Under the pieces are notes generated by a model, which had not been told where the DNA came from, searched no databases, and was given only the letters and a program-made list of their open reading frames with translations. 41,978 nt of DNA from an uncultured Azospirillum sp. (GTDB lineage Bacteria; Pseudomonadota; Alphaproteobacteria; RF32; CAG-239). Below, one piece after another: positions 25,196 to 32,777 of the stretch. Position 1 is the first letter of the stretch, and each line of letters starts with the position of its first letter. The DNA is taken from positions 1 to 41,978 of the forward strand of contig CANDEX010000005.1 in NCBI GenBank assembly GCA_947383875.1. The letters are read 5' to 3'. A program made the position numbers and the translations under genes.

Positions 25196-25819
25196 ATGAC
25201 AATACCAACCATGAAAGAAGCCTTAAAACTCTATGAAGAAGCTATTGAAAAGCGTTGTGAGGAATCATCGCGCTTTAAATTCGGCCGCGCCAAAGGACAA
25301 AGAATCCATTCGGCCATGGTGGCTGTTTGCGCTGAAATAATAGCTTCAAGACTACCTGATATTGATGGTCAGAAAGCATATATGATGGGATTGTTTCATG
25401 ACTTTGGAAAACTGGTTTATAATGATGAGGTTTCCGATAAATTTCATGGTTTAGAAGGATACAAAGTGCTTACGGAACTCGGTTATGACGAGCTGGCACG
25501 CATTAATCTCACTCACACCTTTTACCAACAGGAGCTAAACCCCAGAGAATATACATCGTATAATCCTTGGGAATTACGCCGTTGCAAACATTTATTGAAA
25601 ACTTTGCCGTTCAATGACTATGACCGATTAATTCAGCTGTGTGATCGTTTAGCTGTCGGTGTGACATATAACATCAAACAACGCATTCAGTTTATTCAAG
25701 ATACTTATCGTTTGCCAACGGCTTTGGCAAAAAAGAAATATAGAGAAGCACTGCTTTTAAAAAAATACTTTGATGAAAAATGTGGTTGCGACATATATAA
25801 ATTGCTTGGGGTTAATTAA
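25196..25819 (+). CDS. HD-domain protein, tandem copy 1 of 3
   Basis: This 207-residue cytosolic protein has an HD metal-phosphohydrolase domain. The likely ligands are H38 (RIHSAM), H68-D69 (GLFHDFGK), H84 (KFHGLEGY), H107 (NLTHTF) and D150 (LIQLCDRL), matching the H...HD...D pattern. The layout recalls YqeK-type and other nucleotide hydrolases, but substrate is unknown. The C-terminus EKCGCDIYKLLGV is conserved in all three copies. The ATG lies three bases after the mnmG stop, so it is co-transcribed with it; the stop directly abuts the next ATG. Sequence between the three copies has diverged a lot, so the triplication is old. Confidence 0.85.
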   Translation: MTIPTMKEALKLYEEAIEKRCEESSRFKFGRAKGQRIHSAMVAVCAEIIASRLPDIDGQKAYMMGLFHDFGKLVYNDEVSDKFHGLEGYKVLTELGYDELARINLTHTFYQQELNPREYTSYNPWELRRCKHLLKTLPFNDYDRLIQLCDRLAVGVTYNIKQRIQFIQDTYRLPTALAKKKYREALLLKKYFDEKCGCDIYKLLGVN

Positions 25820-26440
25820 ATGTCTTTACCCTCCGAGAGAGAAGCTGAAGCATATTTTGAATATGTAATCGCTGAGCGTAATAAAACCCCCTGCCCGTTT
25901 CGTCCTGAATGGGAAAAAGAATTTAGAGCCCATAGTCACGCTGTTGGTGATATTGCTGCTCAAATAGCATCTAAAACAGCGTATTTAAACTCCCGACGTG
26001 CATATCTGTCAGGTTTATTGCATGACTGCGGGCGAATTAAAGATGAAAAAAGCGAAAATGTTTTTCATGGCTGGACCGGATATTTGCTGATGACAGCTCA
26101 AGGTTGGCATGAAATTGCCCGTATATCCGTCACACATTGCTTTCTTGATTATAATTTTAATCCGGAGGAATATCCTCAAGCACACAGTGATATATTAAAG
26201 TGTAAAGAATATATTTCACAGTTGGAATATGATGATTACGATAAATTACTACAACTGGCTGATATGCTGAATGACTGCGGAAAAACCTGTACCTTACAAT
26301 ATCGCTGTCAGTCATTGGCGGAGAGGTATTCTTTTCAACCGGAATTTCTCTCTGCACATTTAAATTTTGCCGAGCAACTGCATCACTACTTTAATAACAA
26401 ATGCGGTTGTGAAATTTATGAACTTTTGGGTATTGAATAA
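25820..26440 (+). CDS. HD-domain protein, tandem copy 2 of 3
   Basis: This 206-residue paralogue has likely metal ligands H38 or H40 (RAHSHAVGD), H68-D69 (GLLHDCGR), H83 (VFHGWTGY), H106 (SVTHCF) and D148 (LLQLADML). The C-terminal signature reads NKCGCEIYELLGI. It starts on the base right after the copy 1 stop and overlaps the copy 3 start by one base (TAATG), so translation of all three is coupled. One GTATTTAAA motif lies at 25981-25989, read as AYLN. All HD ligands are kept, so it is probably active rather than a decayed duplicate. Confidence 0.85.
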   Translation: MSLPSEREAEAYFEYVIAERNKTPCPFRPEWEKEFRAHSHAVGDIAAQIASKTAYLNSRRAYLSGLLHDCGRIKDEKSENVFHGWTGYLLMTAQGWHEIARISVTHCFLDYNFNPEEYPQAHSDILKCKEYISQLEYDDYDKLLQLADMLNDCGKTCTLQYRCQSLAERYSFQPEFLSAHLNFAEQLHHYFNNKCGCEIYELLGIE

Positions 26441-27054
26441 TGTCTTGTCCTAATCGCCGTCAGGCAGAAATGATATGGCAGCAGGGAATCGATTATTCCC
26501 GCGAACATCACATAAAATCAGAGCAGGTAGATAGGGAATATATTTGCCATACACGCGGTGTGGCCGAATTTAGTTTCCGTTTTGCGCAAAAAATGGGACT
26601 GGATGCAGATAAAGCTTATGTACTGGGACTGTTACATGACTATGGCAAACGTCGGAATGAAAAGCAAGAAAATTGCTTTCACGGGATTATGGGCTACTAT
26701 GATATGCTTGAATTAGGTTATGAGGATGTCGCTAAAATTTGTTTGACCCATACCTTTGTTCATAAAAACTTTGCGAATGAAGATTACTCTTATCCTGATT
26801 CTTGGCTAGACGAATGTCGAAAATTATTGTTCCCGTTAGTTTATGATGATTATGATCTAATTGTCCAATATGCAGATATGTTTTTTGAAGGGGTGCACTG
26901 CATAACCCCTGAGAAACGCGTAACGGCTATTGCCGAACGTTACGGGTTAACTTCTGAACAAAAAAATAAATTAATTGATTTAGTTTCTTATCTCAAAACC
27001 TCCATAGATAATAAGTGTCAATGTGACTCATATCAGCTCTTGGGGTTAGTTTAG
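26440..27054 (+). CDS. HD-domain protein, tandem copy 3 of 3
   Basis: This 204-residue paralogue has ligands H37 (ICHTRGVAE), H66-D67 (GLLHDYGK), H81 (CFHGIMGY), H104 (CLTHTF) and D146 (IVQYADMF). The CHTRGVAEFSFRFA and GLLHDYGK parts look most like YqeK-type diadenosine tetraphosphatases, but the C-terminal NKCQCDSYQLLGL is particular to this trio. It ends the mnmG-HD-HD-HD unit; the next 176 bases are noncoding. In standard alphaproteobacterial order mnmG is followed directly by rsmG, so the trio is an insertion between two conserved neighbours. Confidence 0.85.
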   Translation: MSCPNRRQAEMIWQQGIDYSREHHIKSEQVDREYICHTRGVAEFSFRFAQKMGLDADKAYVLGLLHDYGKRRNEKQENCFHGIMGYYDMLELGYEDVAKICLTHTFVHKNFANEDYSYPDSWLDECRKLLFPLVYDDYDLIVQYADMFFEGVHCITPEKRVTAIAERYGLTSEQKNKLIDLVSYLKTSIDNKCQCDSYQLLGLV

Positions 27055-27230
27055 TAAAAGCAAATTATAGCCAAACAGTGTATTTAAAATAATGTGAAAT
27101 CTTGATATTCTGAGTCAAGATGGTTTTGTAACTGTATGTATTTAAAATAAATTTTAAAAATAACTAATAAGGTGTTTATAACTCCGTTTTTATGGTTTTA
27201 AAATAATTATAAAAAATATATAAAATTCTT
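27055..27230. promoter_or_regulatory. Spacer before rsmG with two GTATTTAAA copies and an inverted repeat
   Basis: This AT-rich spacer carries the GTATTTAAA motif at 27080-27088 and 27138-27146. Between them is an inverted repeat, ATCTTGA (27099-27105) and TCAAGAT (27115-27121), with a T-rich tail that may act as a weak terminator. It should hold the rsmG-parA-parB promoter, but I see no consensus boxes. Confidence 0.4.
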
Positions 27231-27857
27231 ATGGAAAATATTTTAAGAAAATATGATGTTTCACGTGAAACATTTGAAAAGTTAAAAGCTTATGAAGCCT
27301 CCCTGCAAGAGTGGCAAAATAAGTTTAATTTGGTGAGTTCTGCATCTTTGCAAGATAGTTGGAATCGTCATTTCTTAGACTCTATGCAATTGTTTAAATT
27401 TATACCAAAAACCGCAAAAACTCTTTATGATTTTGGATCTGGAGCTGGGTTTCCGGGGATGGTTATAGCCATTATGGCTAAAGAAAAAACACCGTATTTA
27501 AAGGTGAGCTTGGTTGAAAGTATAGGTAAGAAAACGCTGTATTTAAAACATGTGGCGGAACAGGCAGGGGTCGATGTTACAATATATAATGAGCGAATAG
27601 AAAACTTACCTCAAAAAAATGTAGATGTGATAACTTCCCGCGCTATGACAGCCTTGGATAAGTTGTTGGATTATGCAAGACCTTTTTGCGGTAAAGATAC
27701 AATATGTATTTTTCCTAAGGGCAAAAAATATGCCGAGGAAATAGAGGAAGCTCGCAAGCGGTGGAAGTTTGACTGTCAAATTATTCCGAGTGAAATGAGT
27801 GATGAAGGTGTCATTTTAATTATCAATAATCTAAGCAAACTTAAGGGAGTTAAATAA
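27231..27857 (+). CDS. rsmG: 16S rRNA m7G527 methyltransferase RsmG (GidB)
   Basis: This 208-residue enzyme methylates G527 of 16S rRNA with S-adenosylmethionine. The SAM-binding motif YDFGSGAGFPGMVIAI lies near residues 66-81, preceded by WNRHFLDSMQLF. VSLVESIGKKTLYLKHV lies near 92-108 and VITSRAMTALDKLL near 130. Length is normal. The first codons carry a perfect parS (27257-27272), read as YDVSRETF, and codons further on carry two GTATTTAAA motifs. The stop overlaps the parA ATG by one base. Confidence 0.95.
   Translation: MENILRKYDVSRETFEKLKAYEASLQEWQNKFNLVSSASLQDSWNRHFLDSMQLFKFIPKTAKTLYDFGSGAGFPGMVIAIMAKEKTPYLKVSLVESIGKKTLYLKHVAEQAGVDVTIYNERIENLPQKNVDVITSRAMTALDKLLDYARPFCGKDTICIFPKGKKYAEEIEEARKRWKFDCQIIPSEMSDEGVILIINNLSKLKGVK
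27257..27272. promoter_or_regulatory. parS site 2 (inside rsmG)
   Basis: A second perfect TGTTTCACGTGAAACA, flanked by A and T to give an 18-bp palindrome. It sits in codons near the start of rsmG, 0.6 kb before parA and 2.4 kb from site 1. Confidence 0.95.
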
Positions 27858-28636
27858 TGCCAAGAATTATTGCTATTGCCAACCGTAAAGGCGGTGTAGG
27901 AAAAACCACAACCACGGTAAACGTTGCGACAGCCATGGCTGCCACAGGAAAAAAAGTTTTGGTTGTTGATTTGGATCCGCAAGGAAATGCTACAACCTCT
28001 ATGGGGGTAAATAAAAGTGGTCGCATGGCATCATCATACGAGGTATTGCTTGGTGATAAAAGAATCACTGAAGCTGTTGTCTGGACGGATATACCCAATT
28101 TTTCATTAATACCCTCTTCTCCTGACTTGGCTGGGGCTGAAGTAGAATTGGTTGAAATTGCCAACCGTGAATTTGCTCTTAAAAAAGCTTTATATCGTGA
28201 CGCCGTAAATTATGATTATATTTTGATTGATTGTCCGCCGTCTTTAAGTTTAGTGACAATTAATGCCTTAGTTGCAGCTGATGCTGTCATTGTTCCCTTG
28301 CAATGTGAATTTTTGGCTTTAGAGGGCATAACAGATTTAATTCGCAATATTAATCAGATTAAGAAAAAATTTAATCCGAAACTTGAACTGCAAGGTGTCG
28401 TGCTGACAATGTATGATAAGCGCAATAATCTGACACAAATGGTTGAAGATGACGTTCGCAGTTTCTTTGGCAAAAAAGTTTATCAAACGGTTATTCCGCG
28501 AAATGTCCGCATTTCCGAAGCACCGTCACACGGAAAGCCTGTTCTGATTTATGACTTCAAATGCCCTGGGTCACAGGCTTATATTAGTTTGACTGGTGAA
28601 GTTCTGAAGAGAGAAAAGGAATTATTGGCATGCTAG
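27857..28636 (+). CDS. parA: Chromosome-partitioning ATPase ParA
   Basis: This 259-residue protein binds DNA nonspecifically in its ATP form and moves ParB-parS complexes apart. The deviant Walker A NRKGGVGKTTTTVN is at residues 9-22. Walker A' is VVDLDPQGNAT near 36-46, and Walker B is YILIDCPPSL near 118-127. No N-terminal helix-turn-helix is present, as expected for chromosomal (Soj-type) ParA. It starts on the last base of the rsmG stop, and its end overlaps parB by seven bases. Confidence 0.96.
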   Translation: MPRIIAIANRKGGVGKTTTTVNVATAMAATGKKVLVVDLDPQGNATTSMGVNKSGRMASSYEVLLGDKRITEAVVWTDIPNFSLIPSSPDLAGAEVELVEIANREFALKKALYRDAVNYDYILIDCPPSLSLVTINALVAADAVIVPLQCEFLALEGITDLIRNINQIKKKFNPKLELQGVVLTMYDKRNNLTQMVEDDVRSFFGKKVYQTVIPRNVRISEAPSHGKPVLIYDFKCPGSQAYISLTGEVLKREKELLAC

Positions 28637-29652
28637 AGAATGAAATTGATAAAATGTTAAACAGCACCCCTGGTGAAAATAACCATAATCACAAGCGTAA
28701 AAGTCTGGGGCGAGGTTTAGGTGCCTTGCTTGGCGAAGATGATTTAGATTTAAACACGGTTGAAGATTTAAGTTCTTTTGCACCTGTTACTTCGTCGGCT
28801 AACTTAATAGATATCGAATTATTAAAACCCGGAAAATTCCAGCCTCGAACAGAGTTTGATGAAGAGGCACTGCATTCTTTAGCAGAATCTATTAAGGAAA
28901 AAGGTGTCTTGCAACCGCTTTTGGTTCGCAGAGATGGTGTAGGTTTTGAAATTATTGCTGGTGAACGCCGTTGGCGCGCATCTAAGCTGGCAGGTCTTGA
29001 TAAAGTTCCCGTCATTGAAAAGGATCTTTCTGATAAAGAAGTTCTTGAAGTGGCATTAGTGGAAAACTTATTAAGAGAAAACCTGTCGGCAATAGAAGAG
29101 GCGGAAGGACTGCAGCGTCTGATTGATGAGTTTTCTCACACGCAGGAAGCTTTATCACAGATAATTGGCAAGTCTCGCAGTCACATAGCAAATACGCTGC
29201 GCCTGCTTAATCTTCCAGAAGCTGTTAAGCTTTTGGTAAAAGAAGGCAGACTCAGTGCCGGTCATGCTCGGGCTTTGGTGGGATTAGAAAACGCCGAAGC
29301 CTTGGCAGAACGAATTATCGCTAAAGACTTAAATGTACGTCAGGTTGAAGAATTGGTTGCCAAACAAAAAGAAGGTAAAAAAGAAACCGCACCAAAGGCT
29401 GAAAAAGATTCTGACATTGTCGACATTGAAAAAGATTTAAATAAAAATCTTGGTCTGCGAATCAAGATATCTCCCAGTAAGCAAGGTGGTGGAAAAGTCG
29501 TGTTGCAATATGCTTCTCCGGCAGAGTTGGATATGATTATCGACATTCTTGAACAGAAGCGAGCAGGGGAGAGAAATAATGCAGCAGCCGCTCCGATGGC
29601 ACCTGTTGCTCAGTCTTCTAACGGTAAATTTTCGATTAAAGTGATAGATTAA
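28630..29652 (+). CDS. parB: Chromosome-partitioning protein ParB
   Basis: This 340-residue CTPase clamp loads at parS. The N-terminal KRKSLGRGLGALLG near 22-36 is the ParA-stimulating basic patch. The ParB/Srx CTP-binding domain follows at about 60-150, with LLKPGKFQPRTEFDEEALHSLAESIKEKG, in two parts, and the GERRWRA motif near 115. The helix-turn-helix has IGKSRSHIANTLRLLNLPE near 178-196. The C-terminal dimer domain ends FSIKVID. A variable, proline/alanine-rich segment lies before the end. Two parS targets lie upstream in mnmG and rsmG. A terminator follows. Confidence 0.96.
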   Translation: MLENEIDKMLNSTPGENNHNHKRKSLGRGLGALLGEDDLDLNTVEDLSSFAPVTSSANLIDIELLKPGKFQPRTEFDEEALHSLAESIKEKGVLQPLLVRRDGVGFEIIAGERRWRASKLAGLDKVPVIEKDLSDKEVLEVALVENLLRENLSAIEEAEGLQRLIDEFSHTQEALSQIIGKSRSHIANTLRLLNLPEAVKLLVKEGRLSAGHARALVGLENAEALAERIIAKDLNVRQVEELVAKQKEGKKETAPKAEKDSDIVDIEKDLNKNLGLRIKISPSKQGGGKVVLQYASPAELDMIIDILEQKRAGERNNAAAAPMAPVAQSSNGKFSIKVID

Positions 29653-29675
29653 AGCTAATGCCTTGATTTATATAG

Positions 29676-29705
29676 AAAAAGCAGGAATTGTCTTCCTGCT
29701 TTTTT
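29676..29705 (+). terminator. Terminator after parB
   Basis: AAAAAGCAGGAA pairs perfectly with TTCCTGCTTTTT around a five-base TTGTC loop, followed by more T. It ends the rsmG-parA-parB unit. Confidence 0.88.
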
Positions 29706-30014
29706 GTTGTCTCGAAAATTTGATGATAGAGGCGTTAATAAAAATTTTTTTGATAAAACACCCGTGAAATATATAAAATATTCTGTACGGGCAAAAAATA
29801 GGGCTTTATGTAAATATTGACTATTTAGGTATATAAGGAAGGAAACAGCTGTAGATAAACAGTCGTGAAAATGATTTTTATCGCTTTAAAAGTGAAACGG
29901 AGAAATATCTTAATAAGTAACTATATCTTTACCAAATGCGATTAAAATTTTGTGGTAGATTTTTGTTCAAGGATATGTTCTAATAAACACAAATTCAACC
30001 AGAGGAATATAGAG
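29706..30014. other. AT-rich noncoding spacer before the nuclease-like gene
   Basis: These 309 bases hold no gene I can support. At 29761-29791 the ends CCCGT and ACGGG enclose AATAT/ATATT, a possible long hairpin. The last bases contain AGAGGA, the ribosome site for the ATG at 30015. A frame open from 29952 has no start signal. No clear promoter pair was found. The holA gene often found after parB in this class is not here. Confidence 0.4.
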
Positions 30015-31019
30015 ATGCTGTTTCTTAAAAAGTTTTTACTGGGGCTTGGGGCTTTAGTGTTGATTTTAGCCGGAGGAAGCGGTACCCAAAGCAGCAACAT
30101 GATTTTACAGGGCGGCGGTTTTGTCGGCTTAATCATCGGTTTGATAGCCCTCTATATTTTTACCAAAATGGCTTGGCGTGCGATGGGCTGCCTGCCGTCA
30201 TTTATTGTTGTTATCGGCATTATCGTTTTTATTCTTTATGCCATCGGTGCCTTTAATAACGGCATTGGCGGGGTGGGTCATAATTTGCAAGTTTTCCTCG
30301 GAAGACAACAACAGGCAATGAAGTCCATGCAGCAACAACCGGTTAACAGCCCGCTTGCAGAGGAGGAAGAATTTATTCCGGCCATAGATGAAAATTTTGG
30401 TTCTTCCGTAGGTGAATTTAATGATGCACAGCCACAGGCACAAGTTCCGTCTGCAGAACCGCAGGGAAATATGTTTCAGCAGCTGATGAATTCTCTGGGG
30501 AATGGTCAGGCGAGCGGGAAGCAAGAAGTTAATCCGGCTGAATTACCGACATTTAACAGTGCGGCCAGAGTTATTAATGGTGATACATTGCAAATTCAAG
30601 GACGTTATTTTAAGCTTTATGGTATTGACGCGCCGGAAGCAAACCAGACTTGTGCGGATAAATCCGGGCGTTCATATAATTGCGGCCGCCAAGCTGCATT
30701 GTGGCTGAAAGGCTGGATTGGTGATAATATTTTAGAATGCCGTATTATGCAGCAAGATGCTAAAGGTAATATGGTTGGTACATGTTCTTTGGGAGAATAT
30801 GATATCGGAGCCGCTTTGGTTAATGCCGGCTGGGCTTTTGCCTACACCAAATACACGGATATTTATGTTCCGTATGAGTTACAAGCTCAGGCTAATGGAA
30901 ACGGTTTGTGGCAAGGAAAATTTTATAAGCCTTGGGATTGGCGTGCGCTACAGGCCCAAAAGCCTAAAATCAAGGTTATTAAACCCAAAAAACATCGTCA
31001 AAATTTTCTTGGAATGTAA
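30015..31019 (+). CDS. Membrane-anchored SNase-like (thermonuclease fold) protein
   Basis: This 334-residue protein has two or three membrane segments in its first 80 residues (LGLGALVLILAG; VGLIIGLIALYIF; FIVVIGIIVFILYAIGAF), then a Gln/Glu/Pro-rich linker (95-180). A staphylococcal-nuclease-like domain follows at about 183-310, with VINGDTLQIQ and YFKLYGIDAPE. By eye, the calcium-site residues are kept (D190, D205, E208). The two catalytic arginines appear changed: K200 stands where FRL-type arginine is expected, and KGNMV where YGR is expected. It may be a weak nuclease or a binding domain. The frame extends to 29952; the ATG at 30015 has AGAGGA before it. tsaE follows after two bases. Confidence 0.82.
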   Translation: MLFLKKFLLGLGALVLILAGGSGTQSSNMILQGGGFVGLIIGLIALYIFTKMAWRAMGCLPSFIVVIGIIVFILYAIGAFNNGIGGVGHNLQVFLGRQQQAMKSMQQQPVNSPLAEEEEFIPAIDENFGSSVGEFNDAQPQAQVPSAEPQGNMFQQLMNSLGNGQASGKQEVNPAELPTFNSAARVINGDTLQIQGRYFKLYGIDAPEANQTCADKSGRSYNCGRQAALWLKGWIGDNILECRIMQQDAKGNMVGTCSLGEYDIGAALVNAGWAFAYTKYTDIYVPYELQAQANGNGLWQGKFYKPWDWRALQAQKPKIKVIKPKKHRQNFLGM

Positions 31020-31021
31020 GA

Positions 31022-31474
31022 ATGCTGGAGTTTATCTGTCCTGATGAAAAGGCAACGACAGACTTAGCGGTAAGAGTAGCTGCGGCAGCTCAGACCGGAG
31101 ATGTTTTTGCTTTATACGGAACGCTTGGAATGGGTAAATCGGTTTTTGCCAGAGCCTTTATACATTCATTGACAGAAGCAGAAGATGTCCCCAGTCCGAC
31201 ATTCACCTTGCTTCAAACTTATGAAGCTCCGGAGTTTGAAATTTTTCACTATGATTTATACCGATTAAAATCAGCGGAAGAAGTATTTGAACTTAACATT
31301 GAAGAAGCCATGTATACCGGTGTCTGCCTAATTGAATGGCCTGAGAAAATGGGAGGATATCTGCCGCGCGGCTGTATCAAAATGACCATTACACCGGAGG
31401 CTTCCGGCCGCAAGATAACCTTGGATTGCGCAGATGTCAAACGCCTGTCCCGTTTTGAAAAGATGAAAGCCTGA
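31022..31474 (+). CDS. tsaE: tRNA threonylcarbamoylation ATPase TsaE
   Basis: This 150-residue P-loop ATPase is needed with TsaB and TsaD for the t6A37 modification. The Walker A is YGTLGMGKSVFARAFI near residues 31-46, with serine in place of the usual threonine. The family motif PSPTFTLLQTYE follows near 58-69, then FHYDLYRLKSAEEVFELNIEE, in two parts, and CLIEWPEKMG near 103-112. Length is typical. It is packed between the nuclease-like gene (2 bases) and hprK (1 base), so all belong to one transcript. TsaD is encoded at 14686. Confidence 0.94.
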   Translation: MLEFICPDEKATTDLAVRVAAAAQTGDVFALYGTLGMGKSVFARAFIHSLTEAEDVPSPTFTLLQTYEAPEFEIFHYDLYRLKSAEEVFELNIEEAMYTGVCLIEWPEKMGGYLPRGCIKMTITPEASGRKITLDCADVKRLSRFEKMKA

Positions 31475-31475
31475 T

Positions 31476-31904
31476 ATGGAAAATATCCATGCGACCTGTA
31501 TTGTGTTAAATAATCGAGGCATACTTCTGACCGGACCTTCAGGCAGCGGAAAATCTGATTTGGCACTGAGAATGATTTTTGAAAAAGGGGCTTTTCTGGT
31601 TGCGGATGATCGAACAAACATTTGTAACGGGGAGGGGAGACCGACCGCCTCTTGTCCTGAAAGCATAAAAGGTTTGCTGGAAGTTCGAGGGATTGGTATT
31701 ATTAAATGTCCGGCAGTTGATACCGCTGATATTTATTTGGTTGCGGAAATGGTGGAAACCGCGTCGGCCATTGAACGCCTGCCAAGCCCCGAAAGTGTCA
31801 TCATCAGTGGTCACCCCGTCAAAAAAATTAAACTCTATCCTTTTGAATTGTCTGCTGTTCACAAATTAGCTCTCGCTTGTGATGAAAAAACAGAAGCCTG
31901 TTGA
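31476..31904 (+). CDS. hprK: HPr kinase/phosphorylase, short alphaproteobacterial type
   Basis: This 142-residue protein contains only the C-terminal catalytic domain of HprK. The P-loop LLTGPSGSGKSDLALRMI lies at residues 17-34. FLVADDRTNI follows near 42-51, and KGLLEVRGIGIIKC near 69-82 is the HprK signature. The long N-terminal domain of Firmicutes HprK is missing, as is normal in alphaproteobacteria, where the protein acts in the regulatory nitrogen-type PTS. In many relatives it lies next to a two-component system and PTS genes; here it sits between tsaE and mlaE. The SixA-like phosphatase at 16394 could belong to the same network (inference). Confidence 0.88.
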   Translation: MENIHATCIVLNNRGILLTGPSGSGKSDLALRMIFEKGAFLVADDRTNICNGEGRPTASCPESIKGLLEVRGIGIIKCPAVDTADIYLVAEMVETASAIERLPSPESVIISGHPVKKIKLYPFELSAVHKLALACDEKTEAC

Positions 31905-31967
31905 TTTTTCAAGATGAAAGCTCTAAGATGAGCGCAAAATCAGATTAATCTACGAAAGAAATGTCCC

Positions 31968-32759
31968 ATGTCAGGAAATATCGTTGAAAACTTTTTACGT
32001 ACATTAGGCAAGCCGTTGGTGACTTTTATCTCCCGTCTCGGCCAGCTGTCACTGTTTATTGCTCAAGCTCTGTATCATACTGTTACGCCGCCGTTTTATT
32101 TACGTTTAGTCGGTCGCCAGTTTTTGGATATAGGTTTTTATTCGCTTCCGGTGGTTGCCCTGACAACAATTTTTGCCGGTATGGTGATTGCTTTGCAGAC
32201 TTATTCCGGTTTTTCAAGCTTTGGTGCTGAAAGTGCCGTCGCTTCAGTTGTTCTTATTTCCGTAACGCGTGAATTAGCACCGGTATTCTGCGGTTTGATG
32301 GTTGCCGGACGTATAGGTGCCGCAATGGCTGCGGAAATCGGAACCATGCGCGTAACTGAACAAATTGATGCTTTGGTAACATTGTCAACCAATCCGTTTA
32401 AATATTTGGTTGCGCCGCGTCTTCTGGCCGGTTTAATCGTTTTGCCGTTGCTGGTTTTAATCGGTGATGTTATCGGTATTTTCGGCGGTTATGTTGTTTC
32501 TATTTATCAGTTGGGCTTTAATCCGGCGAATTACATTAATTCCACAATCAATGAATTGCAGTCGATTGATATTTTAACCGGTGTGACCAAAGGTGCTGTT
32601 TTTGGTTTCATTATTGCCTTAATGGGATGTTATAACGGTTACAAATCAAAAGGCGGTGCGCAAGGGGTTGGTGAAGCGACAACCAATGCCGTTGTTTCAT
32701 CGTCTATTCTGATTTTGATTTTCAACTACATTATTACCGGTATGTTCTTTACCAAATAA
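31968..32759 (+). CDS. mlaE: MlaE-type lipid ABC transporter permease
   Basis: This 263-residue inner-membrane protein belongs to the MlaE/YrbE family, which moves phospholipids between the membranes and keeps outer-membrane asymmetry. An amphipathic N-terminal helix is followed by about five membrane segments (FYSLPVVALTTIFAGMVIALQ, in part near 55-75; LLAGLIVLPLLVLIGDVIGIFGG near 147-170). The family signature around ELAPVFCGLMVAGRIGAAMAAEIGTMRVTEQIDAL, in parts, lies near 101-136. mlaF follows 18 bases later with a good GGAAG site. No mlaD-like substrate-binding gene is next to it; radA is there instead. Confidence 0.94.
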   Translation: MSGNIVENFLRTLGKPLVTFISRLGQLSLFIAQALYHTVTPPFYLRLVGRQFLDIGFYSLPVVALTTIFAGMVIALQTYSGFSSFGAESAVASVVLISVTRELAPVFCGLMVAGRIGAAMAAEIGTMRVTEQIDALVTLSTNPFKYLVAPRLLAGLIVLPLLVLIGDVIGIFGGYVVSIYQLGFNPANYINSTINELQSIDILTGVTKGAVFGFIIALMGCYNGYKSKGGAQGVGEATTNAVVSSSILILIFNYIITGMFFTK

Positions 32760-32777
32760 GCAAAAGGAAGACAGAAA

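Larger units (their letters stand above)
21919..27547 (+). repeat. Clustered, single-orientation ACAC(C/T)GTATTTAAA motif family
   Basis: The 9-mer GTATTTAAA occurs ten times here, all on the plus strand. Nine are part of, or close to, the 14-mer ACACYGTATTTAAA. The 14-base windows start at 21919, 21940, 23888, 24726, 25976, 27075, 27489 and 27534; shorter matches are the 9-mers at 22777 and 27138. In genes it is read both as VFK and as YLK, i.e. in different frames, and two copies are intergenic. Elsewhere in the window I found one more copy (2512-2520) and none on the minus strand. Its role is unknown. Confidence 0.75.

Noticed and set aside
29952..30014. Upstream extension of the nuclease-like protein by 21 residues
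   Set aside because: No ribosome site at the far start; AGAGGA and the membrane-signal-like MLFLKKFLLG support the ATG at 30015.
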